A DNA stretch of 33,896 bases from Akkermansiaceae bacterium (GTDB lineage: Bacteria > Verrucomicrobiota > Verrucomicrobiia > Verrucomicrobiales > Akkermansiaceae): the NCBI GenBank assembly GCA_947462535.1, contig CANHPN010000024.1, positions 1 through 33,896 of the forward strand, in the 5' to 3' direction. This document shows, one piece after another, positions 1 through 8,059 of this stretch. The notes under the pieces are model-generated. The model ran no database searches and was not told the DNA's origin. It saw nothing but the letters and a program-made list of their open reading frames with translations. Positions within the stretch are counted from its first letter, which is position 1. Each line of letters opens with the position of its first letter. Both the position numbers and the translations under genes were made by a program.

Positions 1-71
1 CGGCGCGGATCTCTCCGGCCAGATAGCGAAACCATAGATTGCAAAGGCGACTTGATCACTCCTGAAGACTG

Positions 72-84
72 TGCGAAATTCGCA
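72..84. promoter_or_regulatory. 13-base palindrome just upstream of the araC-type gene
   Basis: TGCGAAATTCGCA is a perfect palindrome around a central A, ending five bases before the ATG of the AraC-type regulator. Its position would suit an operator or a structure affecting the start. No function is shown, and a short palindrome like this can occur by chance. Confidence 0.25.
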
Positions 85-89
85 AATTC

Positions 90-1115
90 ATGTACGAGTC
101 CGATTCCCCCCCAACGGATGGGTCCGTTTCCGAGCGCTCGGATTCGGGACGCGCCGCACCGCTCCTGCGTTCGCGGGATTTCCTGGATTGCGACCAATTG
201 TCCGGCTTCACGCCCGCGTGCCGGGCGGTGTTCATCCAGCTGAGCCCGGGGAAATTCCATGGCAGGATCACGCGGTTGGATTTGGAGGGGGTGTTACTCT
301 CGCACACCACTTGTTCGGGGGACACGCTGTGCCGGGCCACTGGCGATCTCGAAGCGCATCATGCCGTCATTCCTTTGCACTGCGGAGAAGCCCGCCACTG
401 GAACGGCCAGGAAATCACCCGGCCAGTGATCATTAATCCGGGAGGTGATCGCGGATACGTCCTCACAGGCCATGACATCCAGGCTTTCAATATCATCTTC
501 GACCCGGCCGCATTCCAAGAGGTGGCGAGAATCTGGAGCGGGCGGCACGGAGATGACTGGGAACGCTTCTGGACCGGCCCGCAAGTGCTGATTCCGCTTC
601 CTGCGGAGAGCCTGGCAAGTCTCTATCACCTCTTGAAGCTGATGGCCGGGCCGCCGGAGATTGTGGCCGCGAGAGAGGCCGGCGAAACGATCGAGTCCTA
701 CCTTGCCTGCGTCTTGATGCATTCGATCGAGAAAAACGGTAACCTTGGCAAGCCGGTGGCGCGGACTCGGCTCACTCACGCCCGCGTCATCCACCGGGCC
801 GATGAATTTCTCCATGATCACGGCGACAGGCCGGTGCACCTGATGGAAGTCTGCGCGGCGGTGGGCGTGAGCGCGCGAAGTCTGGAATACGCCTTCAAAG
901 AGATCTGCGGAGTGACTCCGATGCGCTATCTCAAGGCGCGCCGCCTCCGTCTGGCGAAGCGTTTGCTGCGCGACGGCACTCCTTCCGGGATGTCCGTCAA
1001 GCAGGCCGCGCTGCGAAGCGGCTTTGTCCAAATGGGCCGGTTTTCCACCGAGTATCGGAATTTCTTCGGGGAGAAACCCTCGGAAACCCTGTGCCGGAAC
1101 GCCGGGCCGGCATGA
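90..1115 (+). CDS. AraC-family transcriptional regulator
   Basis: Predicted DNA-binding regulator of 341 residues. The last ~105 residues form an AraC/XylS double helix-turn-helix domain: an IHRADEFLHDH-type first helix, the GVSARSLEYAFKEICGVTP segment containing the first recognition helix, then YLKARRLRLAKRLL and a second unit ending in FSTEYRNFFGEKPSETL. The N-terminal ~220 residues are a probable sensing/oligomerisation domain resembling uncharacterised AraC regulators; its ligand cannot be read from sequence. The ATG at 90 gives normal family length, but there is no clear Shine-Dalgarno site and a small palindrome sits just before it. The next genes (a DUF1328 protein and a decayed phosphorylase) do not reveal the regulon, and the presumptive target may lie left of the window. 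Confidence 0.9.
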   Translation: MYESDSPPTDGSVSERSDSGRAAPLLRSRDFLDCDQLSGFTPACRAVFIQLSPGKFHGRITRLDLEGVLLSHTTCSGDTLCRATGDLEAHHAVIPLHCGEARHWNGQEITRPVIINPGGDRGYVLTGHDIQAFNIIFDPAAFQEVARIWSGRHGDDWERFWTGPQVLIPLPAESLASLYHLLKLMAGPPEIVAAREAGETIESYLACVLMHSIEKNGNLGKPVARTRLTHARVIHRADEFLHDHGDRPVHLMEVCAAVGVSARSLEYAFKEICGVTPMRYLKARRLRLAKRLLRDGTPSGMSVKQAALRSGFVQMGRFSTEYRNFFGEKPSETLCRNAGPA

Positions 1116-1156
1116 TTCCCGGCTCTCGCCTTATGCCGGCGGGAAAGCGGTTTTTT
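1106..1156 (+). terminator. possible terminator after the araC-type gene
   Basis: GCCGGCAT (1106-1113) pairs perfectly with ATGCCGGC (1133-1140), overlapping the stop codon of the regulator. A run of six T lies at 1151-1156. The ten-base gap between stem and T-run is unlike a classic intrinsic terminator, so this is only a weak call. Confidence 0.3.
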
Positions 1157-1276
1157 GCGGAATCGGCATACGCTTCGTGAGTGATTTTCAGGGCTCTGAG
1201 AGTCATGTTATCCATGTGCTGTTGGGAAAGCCGCTCAATTTCCTGATCGAGACCATCACCTTAAAACACCACCGCC

Positions 1277-1426
1277 ATGCTCTATTACGTCATTGTCTTT
1301 CTCGTCATCGCCCTGATCGCCGCCGCACTTGGCTTTGGGGGGCTCGCCGGCACCGCCGCGATGATCGCCAAGGTTTGCTTCGTCATTTTCCTGGTGCTGG
1401 CGCTCCTCTCGTTCCTCAAGAAATAG
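1277..1426 (+). CDS. DUF1328 (YtjA-type) small membrane protein
   Basis: A 49-residue hydrophobic protein starting [16 protein letters not shown] and ending LLSFLKK. It has two predicted transmembrane helices (about residues 3-22 and 29-46) separated by a GFGGLAG turn. The length, the [11 protein letters not shown] turn and the charged C-terminus match the DUF1328/YtjA family, often found beside stress-related genes in proteobacteria; its biochemical role is unknown. The ATG at 1277 follows an ACCACCGCC stretch, without an obvious ribosome binding site. It is monocistronic as far as the sequence shows: the next recognisable coding sequence is a decayed phosphorylase. Confidence 0.8.
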   Translation: MLYYVIVFLVIALIAAALGFGGLAGTAAMIAKVCFVIFLVLALLSFLKK

Positions 1427-1511
1427 CCGCCCGGCGGGAAATCGGAGGAGGTTTCACGGCTGTCGAAAAGCGGACTCGTGCAATCGGAGTTCCGCTTGTA
1501 GACGGACAGGC

Positions 1512-1817
1512 ATGCACATCCCCACCTTGTTTTCCCGCAAGCACTCGACCGGCGGCATCGGCGACAAGGTTTCGCTGATCCTCGCGCCGCTGGTCGAGTG
1601 TGCCGGGTTGGTCGGCCAGGCCGCTCTCCAGCTCGGAGCGGGCCGTGCGAAGGCGACGGATGGCGTGGATTTCGCCGTGGGGTTCGACCGGTTGGTCAAA
1701 TGTGGCGAGCCGGTCGACGCGGGCGAGCCGGTCTGCCGGATCCACGTGCGCTCGGTGGTGGATCTCCACATGGCGGAGGCGATGACTGAAAAGGCGGTGA
1801 AAATCTCGCCACTTTGA
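1512..1817 (+). pseudogene. deoA: thymidine/pyrimidine-nucleoside phosphorylase remnant with internal deletion
   Basis: The 101-residue frame carries two blocks of the pyrimidine-nucleoside phosphorylase family that normally lie hundreds of residues apart. KHSTGGIGDKVSLILAPLV is the N-terminal phosphate-binding signature. It is followed almost directly by LGAGRAKATDGVDFAVGF and GEPVDAGEPVCRIH, from the C-terminal domain. Intact enzymes are about 430-440 residues and carry most of the catalytic alpha/beta domain between these blocks, so about 300 residues are missing. The residues before KHSTGG do not resemble the family N-terminus. A functional enzyme is very unlikely. The family cleaves thymidine or deoxyuridine to base and deoxyribose-1-phosphate, upstream of the DeoC step encoded at 13807-14742. 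Confidence 0.75.
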
Positions 1818-1879
1818 TTGATTTTCCCAGTTGCCAAACCCGTCAAGGGCGGTTTAGGTTCCGACCGCCGCAGGCAAAA

Positions 1880-1950
1880 AGCCTCATAGTGTAATGGTAA
1901 CACCGCAGATTTTGATTCTGTTATTCAAGGTTCGAGCCCTTGTGAGGCTA
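1880..1950 (+). tRNA. tRNA-Gln (anticodon TTG)
   Basis: A 71-base cloverleaf: acceptor strand AGCCTCA (1880-1886) pairs with TGAGGCT (1943-1949), A is the discriminator at 1950, the D-arm contains TAATGGTA, the anticodon loop is TTTTGAT with anticodon TTG, and the T-loop is GGTTCGAGCCC. It reads CAA (and CAG by wobble) as glutamine. The 3' CCA is not encoded. It sits between the phosphorylase remnant and a small unknown gene. Confidence 0.95.
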
Positions 1951-2026
1951 TTTCCCCGGTCGCTCCCGCAAGGTTGAGTGTTTTCTGCCAGCTTGCCAGA
2001 CCGTGAAAGCCCCGCCAGCCTGCGCC

Positions 2027-2239
2027 ATGAGGATTTATCAGGACGAGGTTTACCAAAAGGGCGCGAAATTCATTCGGATCGTGCGGCTCGACCGCTACGA
2101 GGTGGAATTCAAGACGATGAACGGCGACCCGAAGGGCGAGGGCAGCGTGGCGGTCTTGGCCAAAAAGGAGTTCTGCCGCTTGCTGAAGGGAATGACTTTG
2201 GTGCCGCCGGTCAAGAAGGACGCGCCGCCGAAGGATTGA
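2027..2239 (+). CDS. small conserved-looking hypothetical protein
   Basis: A 70-residue soluble, basic protein starting MRIYQDEVYQ and ending KKDAPPKD. I do not recognise a family. The pattern of alternating charged and hydrophobic residues (FIRIVRLDRYEVEFKTM) suggests a small beta-rich fold with a helical KKEFCRLLKGM segment. The ATG at 2027 is preferred over a GTG eight codons upstream because the extra residues are low-complexity and follow directly on the tRNA region. It is convergent with the protease gene, only three bases separating the stop codons. Codon use is like that of its neighbours, which supports it being real. Confidence 0.6.
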   Translation: MRIYQDEVYQKGAKFIRIVRLDRYEVEFKTMNGDPKGEGSVAVLAKKEFCRLLKGMTLVPPVKKDAPPKD

Positions 2240-2242
2240 ACC

Positions 2243-4420
2243 TCAGCGCTGGGAGACCACGGGCTGGCCCTTGAGCAGGTTGCAGTAGTCTAGCAAAATG
2301 TTCTGCGCCTCGTGGAGGATGATGTCTTCGGCCGGGGCCGCGGCGGCGGTTTCATCGTCGGATTCCGGGTCGATCTCGATTTCAGGCTTCTTGGGCTTCA
2401 CCAGCTCGCCGAGGCCGGGTTTGGTGACGTTTTTGAGCGTGACCTCGTACGCGGCGGGCGGCTTGGCGGCACGGGCGAGGCGTTCCTTTTTGAGGGTCTC
2501 GGCGCGGGCTTTGAGCTCGTCTTTTTCCTTCTGGCGCAGGGCTTGGTTGAGCGAGACGGATTTGTCCGCGCGGAGCTTGCGGAAGCGCTCGATCTCGGAC
2601 TTCAACTCGATGAAATCGGGAGCCTGGGCGACGCGCTTTTCGGAGTGGGTGCGAAGGGCGGCGAGCGACGGGTTCACGCGGTTGGACTCCGTGAATTTCG
2701 CCGCAGGGACGGTGTCCCATGGCAGCGGGTTCCCGAGGTCTGACTCGCCGATTTCCGGCAGGTCGGTGAGTGAGGGAATGACGATGTCCGACTTGACGCC
2801 TTCAAGCTGGGTGGACTTGCCGCTGGGTCGATAGAATTTACTGATAGTCACCTTCAACGCGCCGGGGTCGGAGCCGGGGACGATACCTTCGCTTTGCATG
2901 ATCCGGTCGAGCGGGATGATCGTTTGGACGGTGCCCTTGCCGAAAGTCGAGGTGTCGCCGACGATGACCGCGCGGCCGTAGTCTTGCAAGGCGCCGGCGA
3001 CGATCTCGGAGGCGGAGGCGCTGAAGCGGCTGGTGAGGACGACGAGCGGGCCGTCATAAGCGACATCGCCATCGCGGTCCCTGCCGACTTCCAAGCGGCC
3101 CTCCAGGTTGCGCGTTTGCACGACCGGGCCGGAGGGAATGAAGATTCCGGTTAGGTCGATGGCTTCCTGGAGCGAGCCGCCGCCATTGCGCCGGAGGTCG
3201 AGAATGATGCCGGTGACGTTTTCCTGCTTCAGCTTGGTGACGATGCGGGTGACGTCCGCGGTGGCGGAAGTCGGCGCGCCCTTGCCGTCGCCCTCGCCGG
3301 CGTAGAATGCAGGTAGTTCGATGACGCCGATCCGCTGGGTATTGTCGCCGGCGGGGAGGTCGATGATCTGCGCCTTGGCCTGTTGGTCTTCGAGTTTGAT
3401 TTCCTCGCGGACGATGGCGATGGTCTTACGGGCGCTGTCGTCGGTGGTGGCTGCGGGGATGACGTTGAGGAAGACCGAGGTGCCTTTCTTTCCGCGGATG
3501 AGTTCGACGGCTTGGGAGAGCGGCAGGTCGATGAGGTCGGTGAACTCGCCGTCCTTTTTCTGGGAGACGCCGACGATGCGGTCGCCATTGCCTAACATTC
3601 CGCTGCGGGCGGCGGGACCACCGGGGACAAGCTCCATGATCTTGCAATAGCCGTCCTCGGATTGCAGCGTCGCTCCGATGCCGGTGAGCGAGAGGTTCAT
3701 GCCGATCTCAAAGGTCTTGAGCTGCTCGGGTCCCATGTAATCCGAGTGCGGGTCGTAGATCTGGGCGAGCGAGTTCAGATAGATTTCCAGCACGGCCTTG
3801 TCACTCAGCTTGCGCATCGTCTCGGCGGTCCTGCCAGGGCGGCGGCCGAGGGTTTTGACGATGTCCTCCTCCTTTTTTCCGGCGAGTTTCTCCTGGAGGT
3901 ATTCATAGCGCAGTTGCTGGCGCCAGAGGGCTTGTGCGGCTTCGATGTCGGCCGGGTGGGGCGCGTCCTTGCGGTCGTAGGAATAGGTTTCATCAGCGGT
4001 GAAATCGAATTTTCCGTTCTTCAACTCGTTGGCGATGAAGGCGACGCGTTGGTCGAGGCGTTGGAGATAGCGCCTGAAAATGAGGTGCGCCAGGCTGGTG
4101 TCTCCCTGCTTGCGGGTGGCATCGGCAAGCGACTTGCGGGAGCCCGCGAATTCATCGAGATCGCTTTTCAGAAAAACCATGCGGCTGGCGTCGAGCGTGT
4201 CGAGATAGCGGTCGAGAAACTTGCCGGCCAGCTCTTCGTCGAGCTGTTGGTGGGCGAACTGGGATTTCTCCAGGATCTGCGTGGTGAGGACGGTCACGGC
4301 GGCATCGGTCGCCTTGGCATCGAGCGGGTCCGCGCCGCGGAATCCGAACGCCGCGGCGAGGGCGATCAGACTGGCGCTGACCGCGCAAGCGGGGAGGAGG
4401 GATTTGAAATGAGGTTTCAT
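2243..4420 (-). CDS. prc: tail-specific (carboxy-terminal processing) protease, S41A family
   Basis: A 725-residue periplasmic serine protease of the Prc/Tsp type, which degrades proteins with nonpolar C-termini and takes part in envelope protein turnover. Visible in order: an N-terminal signal or anchor segment (FKSLLPACAVSASLIALAAA); a helical N-terminal domain typical of Prc; a PDZ domain near residues 240-340; the S41 core with the catalytic serine in SASASE near residue 468 and the general-base lysine in FGKGTVQ near residue 493, spaced as in Prc; and a long lysine-rich C-terminal domain (DUF3340 type). The ATG at 4420 is chosen because it places the signal peptide at the start. A frame extension to 4495 would overlap the upstream gene and add charged residues ahead of the signal. 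Confidence 0.93.
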   Translation of the reverse strand: MKPHFKSLLPACAVSASLIALAAAFGFRGADPLDAKATDAAVTVLTTQILEKSQFAHQQLDEELAGKFLDRYLDTLDASRMVFLKSDLDEFAGSRKSLADATRKQGDTSLAHLIFRRYLQRLDQRVAFIANELKNGKFDFTADETYSYDRKDAPHPADIEAAQALWRQQLRYEYLQEKLAGKKEEDIVKTLGRRPGRTAETMRKLSDKAVLEIYLNSLAQIYDPHSDYMGPEQLKTFEIGMNLSLTGIGATLQSEDGYCKIMELVPGGPAARSGMLGNGDRIVGVSQKKDGEFTDLIDLPLSQAVELIRGKKGTSVFLNVIPAATTDDSARKTIAIVREEIKLEDQQAKAQIIDLPAGDNTQRIGVIELPAFYAGEGDGKGAPTSATADVTRIVTKLKQENVTGIILDLRRNGGGSLQEAIDLTGIFIPSGPVVQTRNLEGRLEVGRDRDGDVAYDGPLVVLTSRFSASASEIVAGALQDYGRAVIVGDTSTFGKGTVQTIIPLDRIMQSEGIVPGSDPGALKVTISKFYRPSGKSTQLEGVKSDIVIPSLTDLPEIGESDLGNPLPWDTVPAAKFTESNRVNPSLAALRTHSEKRVAQAPDFIELKSEIERFRKLRADKSVSLNQALRQKEKDELKARAETLKKERLARAAKPPAAYEVTLKNVTKPGLGELVKPKKPEIEIDPESDDETAAAAPAEDIILHEAQNILLDYCNLLKGQPVVSQR

Positions 4421-4487
4421 GAATTGAAAGATGAGAGGGCGTTTTGTCCCCGTACAACGACGCGATGCGCGGGAACTGTCTTGGATC

Positions 4488-5414
4488 TTACGCACGTTGG
4501 GGGAATTCGGCTTTCCAGCGGACCAGCGCGCTGCGGATTTCCGCGGCCTCGCGGGTGGGGCTGAGTTCCCAGATGAGCGGGCAGCCGGCGGGGAAAAATT
4601 TCAACAGCGAGGCATAATCCAGCGTCCCGCTGAACGGCGTGCGGTGGTCTCTAGCGGGCCACTGCACATCATGGACGTGGCCGCCTATCAAGTGCGGGGA
4701 GATTTTCTCCAGCCACTCCTCGTGATCGAGCAGGCCGAGGTTGTGCTTGAGCTGGACGTGGCCGAAATCATGCCAGTAGCCGACCCTCGGGTTGTCGGCG
4801 AAATGCGTTTGCAGGGCGATCATCTCGCGCTCCGTCGGCATATCCTCGAAATGCGAGCGGGACTCGACCGCCAGGCTCACGCCGACCTCCGCCGCGCGCT
4901 CGGCGATGGTGGTGAGCGCCTCGATGGCGCGGTGGAAATACAACGGGCCGATTTTCTCGCGCTTCTTCACGAACGCGAGTTTCCGTTTGATATAGTCCGC
5001 GCTGTGCTGGCCGCCCTCGGCGACGGTCGTGGTCAGCGGGCGGGTCCATTTTTTCGGGCTCATCGGCACCGAGCCCATGTGGAGGACGAGGTATTGCGCC
5101 TTGAACTCGGCGGCGAGATCAAGCGTGCGGAGGGTCATGTCCATCGCCCGCTGGCGGTCGAATGGGCGGTGCGAGGTGAACTCGTAGGCGTCCGGCGCGT
5201 CGATCATCACCTCGACGGGAGAGGGGAAATAGTTGTGCACTCCCGAACACGTGAAAAGTCCGCGCTCGTAAGCTTTTTTGATGCCCGGCAGTTTGGCGAT
5301 GGTCATGCCGTGCGAGAGCTCGATGTTGGAAAATCCGAGCTCGACGATTTCCTCGATCATCGCCTCGCCGTCCGTATGACGGCTGTTATTCCAACATGAA
5401 GAAAAAGCGAGCAT
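4488..5414 (-). CDS. sugar phosphate isomerase/epimerase-like TIM-barrel protein
   Basis: A 308-residue protein of the xylose-isomerase-like/AP-endonuclease-2 TIM-barrel superfamily. Likely metal ligands appear at the ends of successive strands: LAVESRSHFED (Glu), YWHDFGHVQ (His/Asp/His), GGHVHDVQW (His/Asp) and LIWELSP (Glu). The family isomerises or epimerises sugars or inositol derivatives, or acts as a related metal-dependent lyase; the substrate cannot be read from sequence. There is no signal peptide, so it is probably cytoplasmic. The start is uncertain: ATG at 5414 (MLAFSSCWNNSRHTDG) is preferred over a GTG twelve codons upstream because the barrel begins there. It ends 67 bases before the protease start and may share its transcript. 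Confidence 0.8.
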   Translation of the reverse strand: MLAFSSCWNNSRHTDGEAMIEEIVELGFSNIELSHGMTIAKLPGIKKAYERGLFTCSGVHNYFPSPVEVMIDAPDAYEFTSHRPFDRQRAMDMTLRTLDLAAEFKAQYLVLHMGSVPMSPKKWTRPLTTTVAEGGQHSADYIKRKLAFVKKREKIGPLYFHRAIEALTTIAERAAEVGVSLAVESRSHFEDMPTEREMIALQTHFADNPRVGYWHDFGHVQLKHNLGLLDHEEWLEKISPHLIGGHVHDVQWPARDHRTPFSGTLDYASLLKFFPAGCPLIWELSPTREAAEIRSALVRWKAEFPQRA

Positions 5415-5495
5415 GGCTGCGGGAACTCTGGAGAAACCTGCGGGAAGCACCAGTCTTGTGTCATCAAATCGAGGAAGTCACGCGCGAGAAAATGG

Positions 5496-5523
5496 AAAAG
5501 GCTCCCTCGTGAGGGAGCCTTTT
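5496..5523. terminator. perfect 13-bp hairpin, bidirectional terminator
   Basis: AAAAGGCTCCCTC (5496-5508) is followed after two bases by its exact reverse complement ending in TTTT. A-rich and T-rich flanks on the two sides fit an intrinsic terminator working in both directions. It lies between the unknown minus-strand gene that ends at 5606 and the 5' end of the epimerase-like gene at 5414, so its likely job is ending transcripts of the 5606-5989 gene. Confidence 0.85.
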
Positions 5524-5605
5524 CGCCGGGGTGGGAAGGCTGGCTGAAGGTCTTGGGACGCCCGCTACCCCTTGGATCAGGGGGAGCGGGTGTCACAAGA
5601 TGCCG

Positions 5606-5989
5606 TCAGATTCGGAACTGCCAGAGCGCCTCAGTCTCGCGGTCACGCCACGCGGGGCGGCGTGACATCGGGTCTTGCAGCGTGCGAATCACCTTGCGGC
5701 CGCCTGTCGCTATGAAGCTCTCGCAATCGACGGTGATCACGTCGAGCCCCATGTAATAGGTGCCATACAGGGTGGTGACAGCTTCCTCACCGAATGATTC
5801 GGCGAGATGACTTCGTAACAGGAGCGACTCTTTTCTCCCCAGGAAAAGGAAGGCGGGAGTTTCTCCGTGGTCGCACTTGGAGCGAATCAATTCCGATATG
5901 GCCTCGCCGTCCCAGCTGTCCCCGAAGGACAAATCGGACGGCACGGTAGAGACATCGGGATAGGGTCTGCGTGGTACTGTGATTTTCAT
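5606..5989 (-). CDS. hypothetical protein, 127 residues
   Basis: I do not recognise this protein. From the ATG at 5989 it reads MKITVPRRPYPDVST, then an acidic/hydrophobic body with a predicted helix (EAISELIRSKCDHG), a strand (AFLFLGRKES), a helix (LLLRSHLAESFGEEAV), and a distinctive LYGTYYMGLDVITVDCESF stretch. It ends in a basic tail (MSRRPAWRDRETEALWQF). It is soluble with no signal peptide. A start 13 codons upstream is possible but those residues look less structured. It is followed by a strong terminator hairpin, so it is probably a monocistronic gene transcribed away from the divergent ABC transporter. Size and mixed fold suggest a small regulatory or phage-like protein, but this is a guess. 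Confidence 0.65.
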   Translation of the reverse strand: MKITVPRRPYPDVSTVPSDLSFGDSWDGEAISELIRSKCDHGETPAFLFLGRKESLLLRSHLAESFGEEAVTTLYGTYYMGLDVITVDCESFIATGGRKVIRTLQDPMSRRPAWRDRETEALWQFRI

Positions 5990-6326
5990 TTGTTGGGTGA
6001 TGTTCTCGCAGTCCTTTCCCGTTGCCATGAGCGAAGCGCTGCCAATGGGAGCGAACTACTTAAGCACTCTGAACCAGTCGCCTTTGCGCGGAAAGCGGTG
6101 GATGGTGACTTTTTTGAAACATTCGGTGGTCTCCACGAGCCGTTCGATGCACAGTCCGGTGGAAAAACGCCGGAAATGGCCGCTGGAATCCGGGTGCTCG
6201 ACTGGCTTTTTCCCGGATTTCGGTGATTGTCTTTGCCATGAATGGAAATTTTTGTCATTCCCGCGGCAGAAGGTTGTTAACATATCCTTATTACCTAAAC
6301 CATTAATCCAGCTCATTCTATCAAGC
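5990..6326. other. 337-base divergent intergenic region
   Basis: This gap separates the divergent starts of the unknown 5606-5989 gene and the ABC transporter. Open frames here (for example a minus-strand frame reading back from 6258, and the plus-strand extension upstream of 6327) have compositions unlike neighbouring proteins and no recognisable motif. An AT-rich patch around 6250-6300 (TTGTCA, TTGTTAACATATCC) is the likeliest promoter location for the transporter, but I see no confident -35/-10 pair. Confidence 0.45.
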
Positions 6327-8054
6327 ATGGCTCACGATAAAGTCCAAATCATCCGCCTCACGTGGAAGCGCCTTCGCAGCGCTTTACAGATGCTGGTGCA
6401 CTCGGAACAAGGGCCTAAGGCGGTGATGTTTGCCGTTACCTTGATGCTGCTGATGATGGCGATCAACGGCCTGAACGTCCTCAATAGCTACGTGGGCCGG
6501 GATTTCATGTCGGCGATCGAAAGCCGCAACATGGCAGTTTTCAAGCAGCAGGCGCTGTTTTACGTCGGAGTTTTCCTCGCCTCGACGGTGGTGTTGGCCT
6601 TCTTCAGATTCACCGAGGAGCGGCTGGGAATTCTCTGGCGCGAGCAACTGACGAGGCGTCTGACGGATGCCTATTTGAAGGACCGCACGTATTATCGCCT
6701 GGATTCGGCCACCGGCGTCGCCAATCCGGACCAACGGATTTCAGACGATGTGCGCGCATTCACTACCACGACGCTTTCGTTCATCCTGCTCATCGTGAAC
6801 GGAACTCTAACGGCGATTTCCTTCTCCGGCGTCTTGTGGACTATCAGCCCGTTTCTGTTCACCGTCGCGGTGGTCTATGCGCTGTGTGGTTCGGCGATGA
6901 CAATTTTCCTCGGCAAGCCCCTGATCCGGCTGAATTACAACCAGCTCGACATGGAGGCCAATTTCCGGTCGGACCTGATCCACGTGCGGGAAAACTCTGA
7001 GTCGATCGCGCTGGCTCACCGGGAGGGCCGTTTCAAGGCGCGCTTGAACAAGCGGCTCGACGCATTGACCACCAACTTCCGCCGCTTGATTCGGATCAAC
7101 CGTAACCTCGGGTTTTTCACCAACGGCTATAACTATTTCATCCAGATCATCCCGGCGTTGATCATCGCGCCCATGTTCATCTGGGGCGACAAGGAGTTCG
7201 GGGTGATCACCCAGTCCACGATGGCGTTCGCCACCTTGCTGGGTGCGTTCTCCCTGATCGTGACGCAGTTTCAATCAATCTCGGCATTCACCGCGGTCAT
7301 CGCCCGCCTTCATACGCTCAGTGATGCGATTGAAAACGTGCACCGGACATCACCTTGCTCCATCGCGATTGAGGAATCATCGGACCGGGTCGCCTATCAG
7401 GATGTGACGTTGCGCTCGGCGGACAAGACGCGCCTGCTGGTTTCCAAGCTGAGTCTTGAGATCGCCCGTGGCTCGCGCTGGCTGGTGATTGGAAAAGACG
7501 ACGCGCCGAAAGTGGCGTTGTTCCGCGCGACTGCGGGCGTGTGGGAATGCGGCGGCGGACACATCGTCCGGCCCGGCCTGGATGATATTCTGTTTCTGCC
7601 AGAGAGGCCCTATCTGCCGCCGGGAACCTTGCGCGAGGCCTTGCTGCGGACCGGGATGGAGTTGGTCACACCGGATTCCGTGATCATGGACGTGCTGGTG
7701 AAGCTGGGCCTTCAAGACGTGGTCAAGCATGCGAACGGCCTCGATACCGATCACGATTGGGACGACCTGCTCTCGATCGGCGAGCAGCACCTGCTGTCCG
7801 TGTCGCGGATTTTCCTCGCGAAACCTGCGTTCGTCTTCCTCGATCGTCCGGGCAGCGCGCTTCCCAAGAGCCAGATTTCAAAGATTCTCGACATGCTAAC
7901 GGAACAAGGGATCGGCGCGGTGATCCTGTCCAAGAACGGCGAGTCGCGCCTGCGTTACGACGCCGTGCTGGAAATCAAGGCGGACGGCGCGTGGGAAGTG
8001 CGCCATGAAGCGCCCGCGAATTCCCACAAGGAACTGCAGGATCTGAGCTGCTAA
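6327..8054 (+). CDS. YddA/SbmA-type ABC transporter with degenerate ATPase domain
   Basis: A 575-residue half-transporter of the YddA/ABCD-like family, membrane domain first and nucleotide-binding domain second. The membrane part (residues ~1-340) has about six hydrophobic helices and the family signature NPDQRISDDVRAF. The ATPase part starts near residue 355. Its Walker A site reads GKDDAPKV near residue 388 instead of G-x4-GK-S/T; the signature LSIGEQ is kept near residue 482; Walker B FVFLD is kept near residue 502, but the following catalytic Glu is Arg (FLDRPGSALP); and the switch histidine is absent (LSKNGES). ATP hydrolysis is therefore doubtful. The ATG at 6327 places the membrane domain at the usual distance. 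Family members export or import peptides or cofactors; the substrate here is unknown. It is convergent with the glycosidase-like gene, with five bases between. Confidence 0.88.
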   Translation: MAHDKVQIIRLTWKRLRSALQMLVHSEQGPKAVMFAVTLMLLMMAINGLNVLNSYVGRDFMSAIESRNMAVFKQQALFYVGVFLASTVVLAFFRFTEERLGILWREQLTRRLTDAYLKDRTYYRLDSATGVANPDQRISDDVRAFTTTTLSFILLIVNGTLTAISFSGVLWTISPFLFTVAVVYALCGSAMTIFLGKPLIRLNYNQLDMEANFRSDLIHVRENSESIALAHREGRFKARLNKRLDALTTNFRRLIRINRNLGFFTNGYNYFIQIIPALIIAPMFIWGDKEFGVITQSTMAFATLLGAFSLIVTQFQSISAFTAVIARLHTLSDAIENVHRTSPCSIAIEESSDRVAYQDVTLRSADKTRLLVSKLSLEIARGSRWLVIGKDDAPKVALFRATAGVWECGGGHIVRPGLDDILFLPERPYLPPGTLREALLRTGMELVTPDSVIMDVLVKLGLQDVVKHANGLDTDHDWDDLLSIGEQHLLSVSRIFLAKPAFVFLDRPGSALPKSQISKILDMLTEQGIGAVILSKNGESRLRYDAVLEIKADGAWEVRHEAPANSHKELQDLSC

Positions 8055-8059
8055 CCGTT

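Noticed and set aside
3662-4564. 300-residue open frame on the plus strand inside the tail-specific protease gene
   Set aside because: It is antisense to a complete, motif-bearing gene; high GC makes long antisense frames common and no family features are visible.
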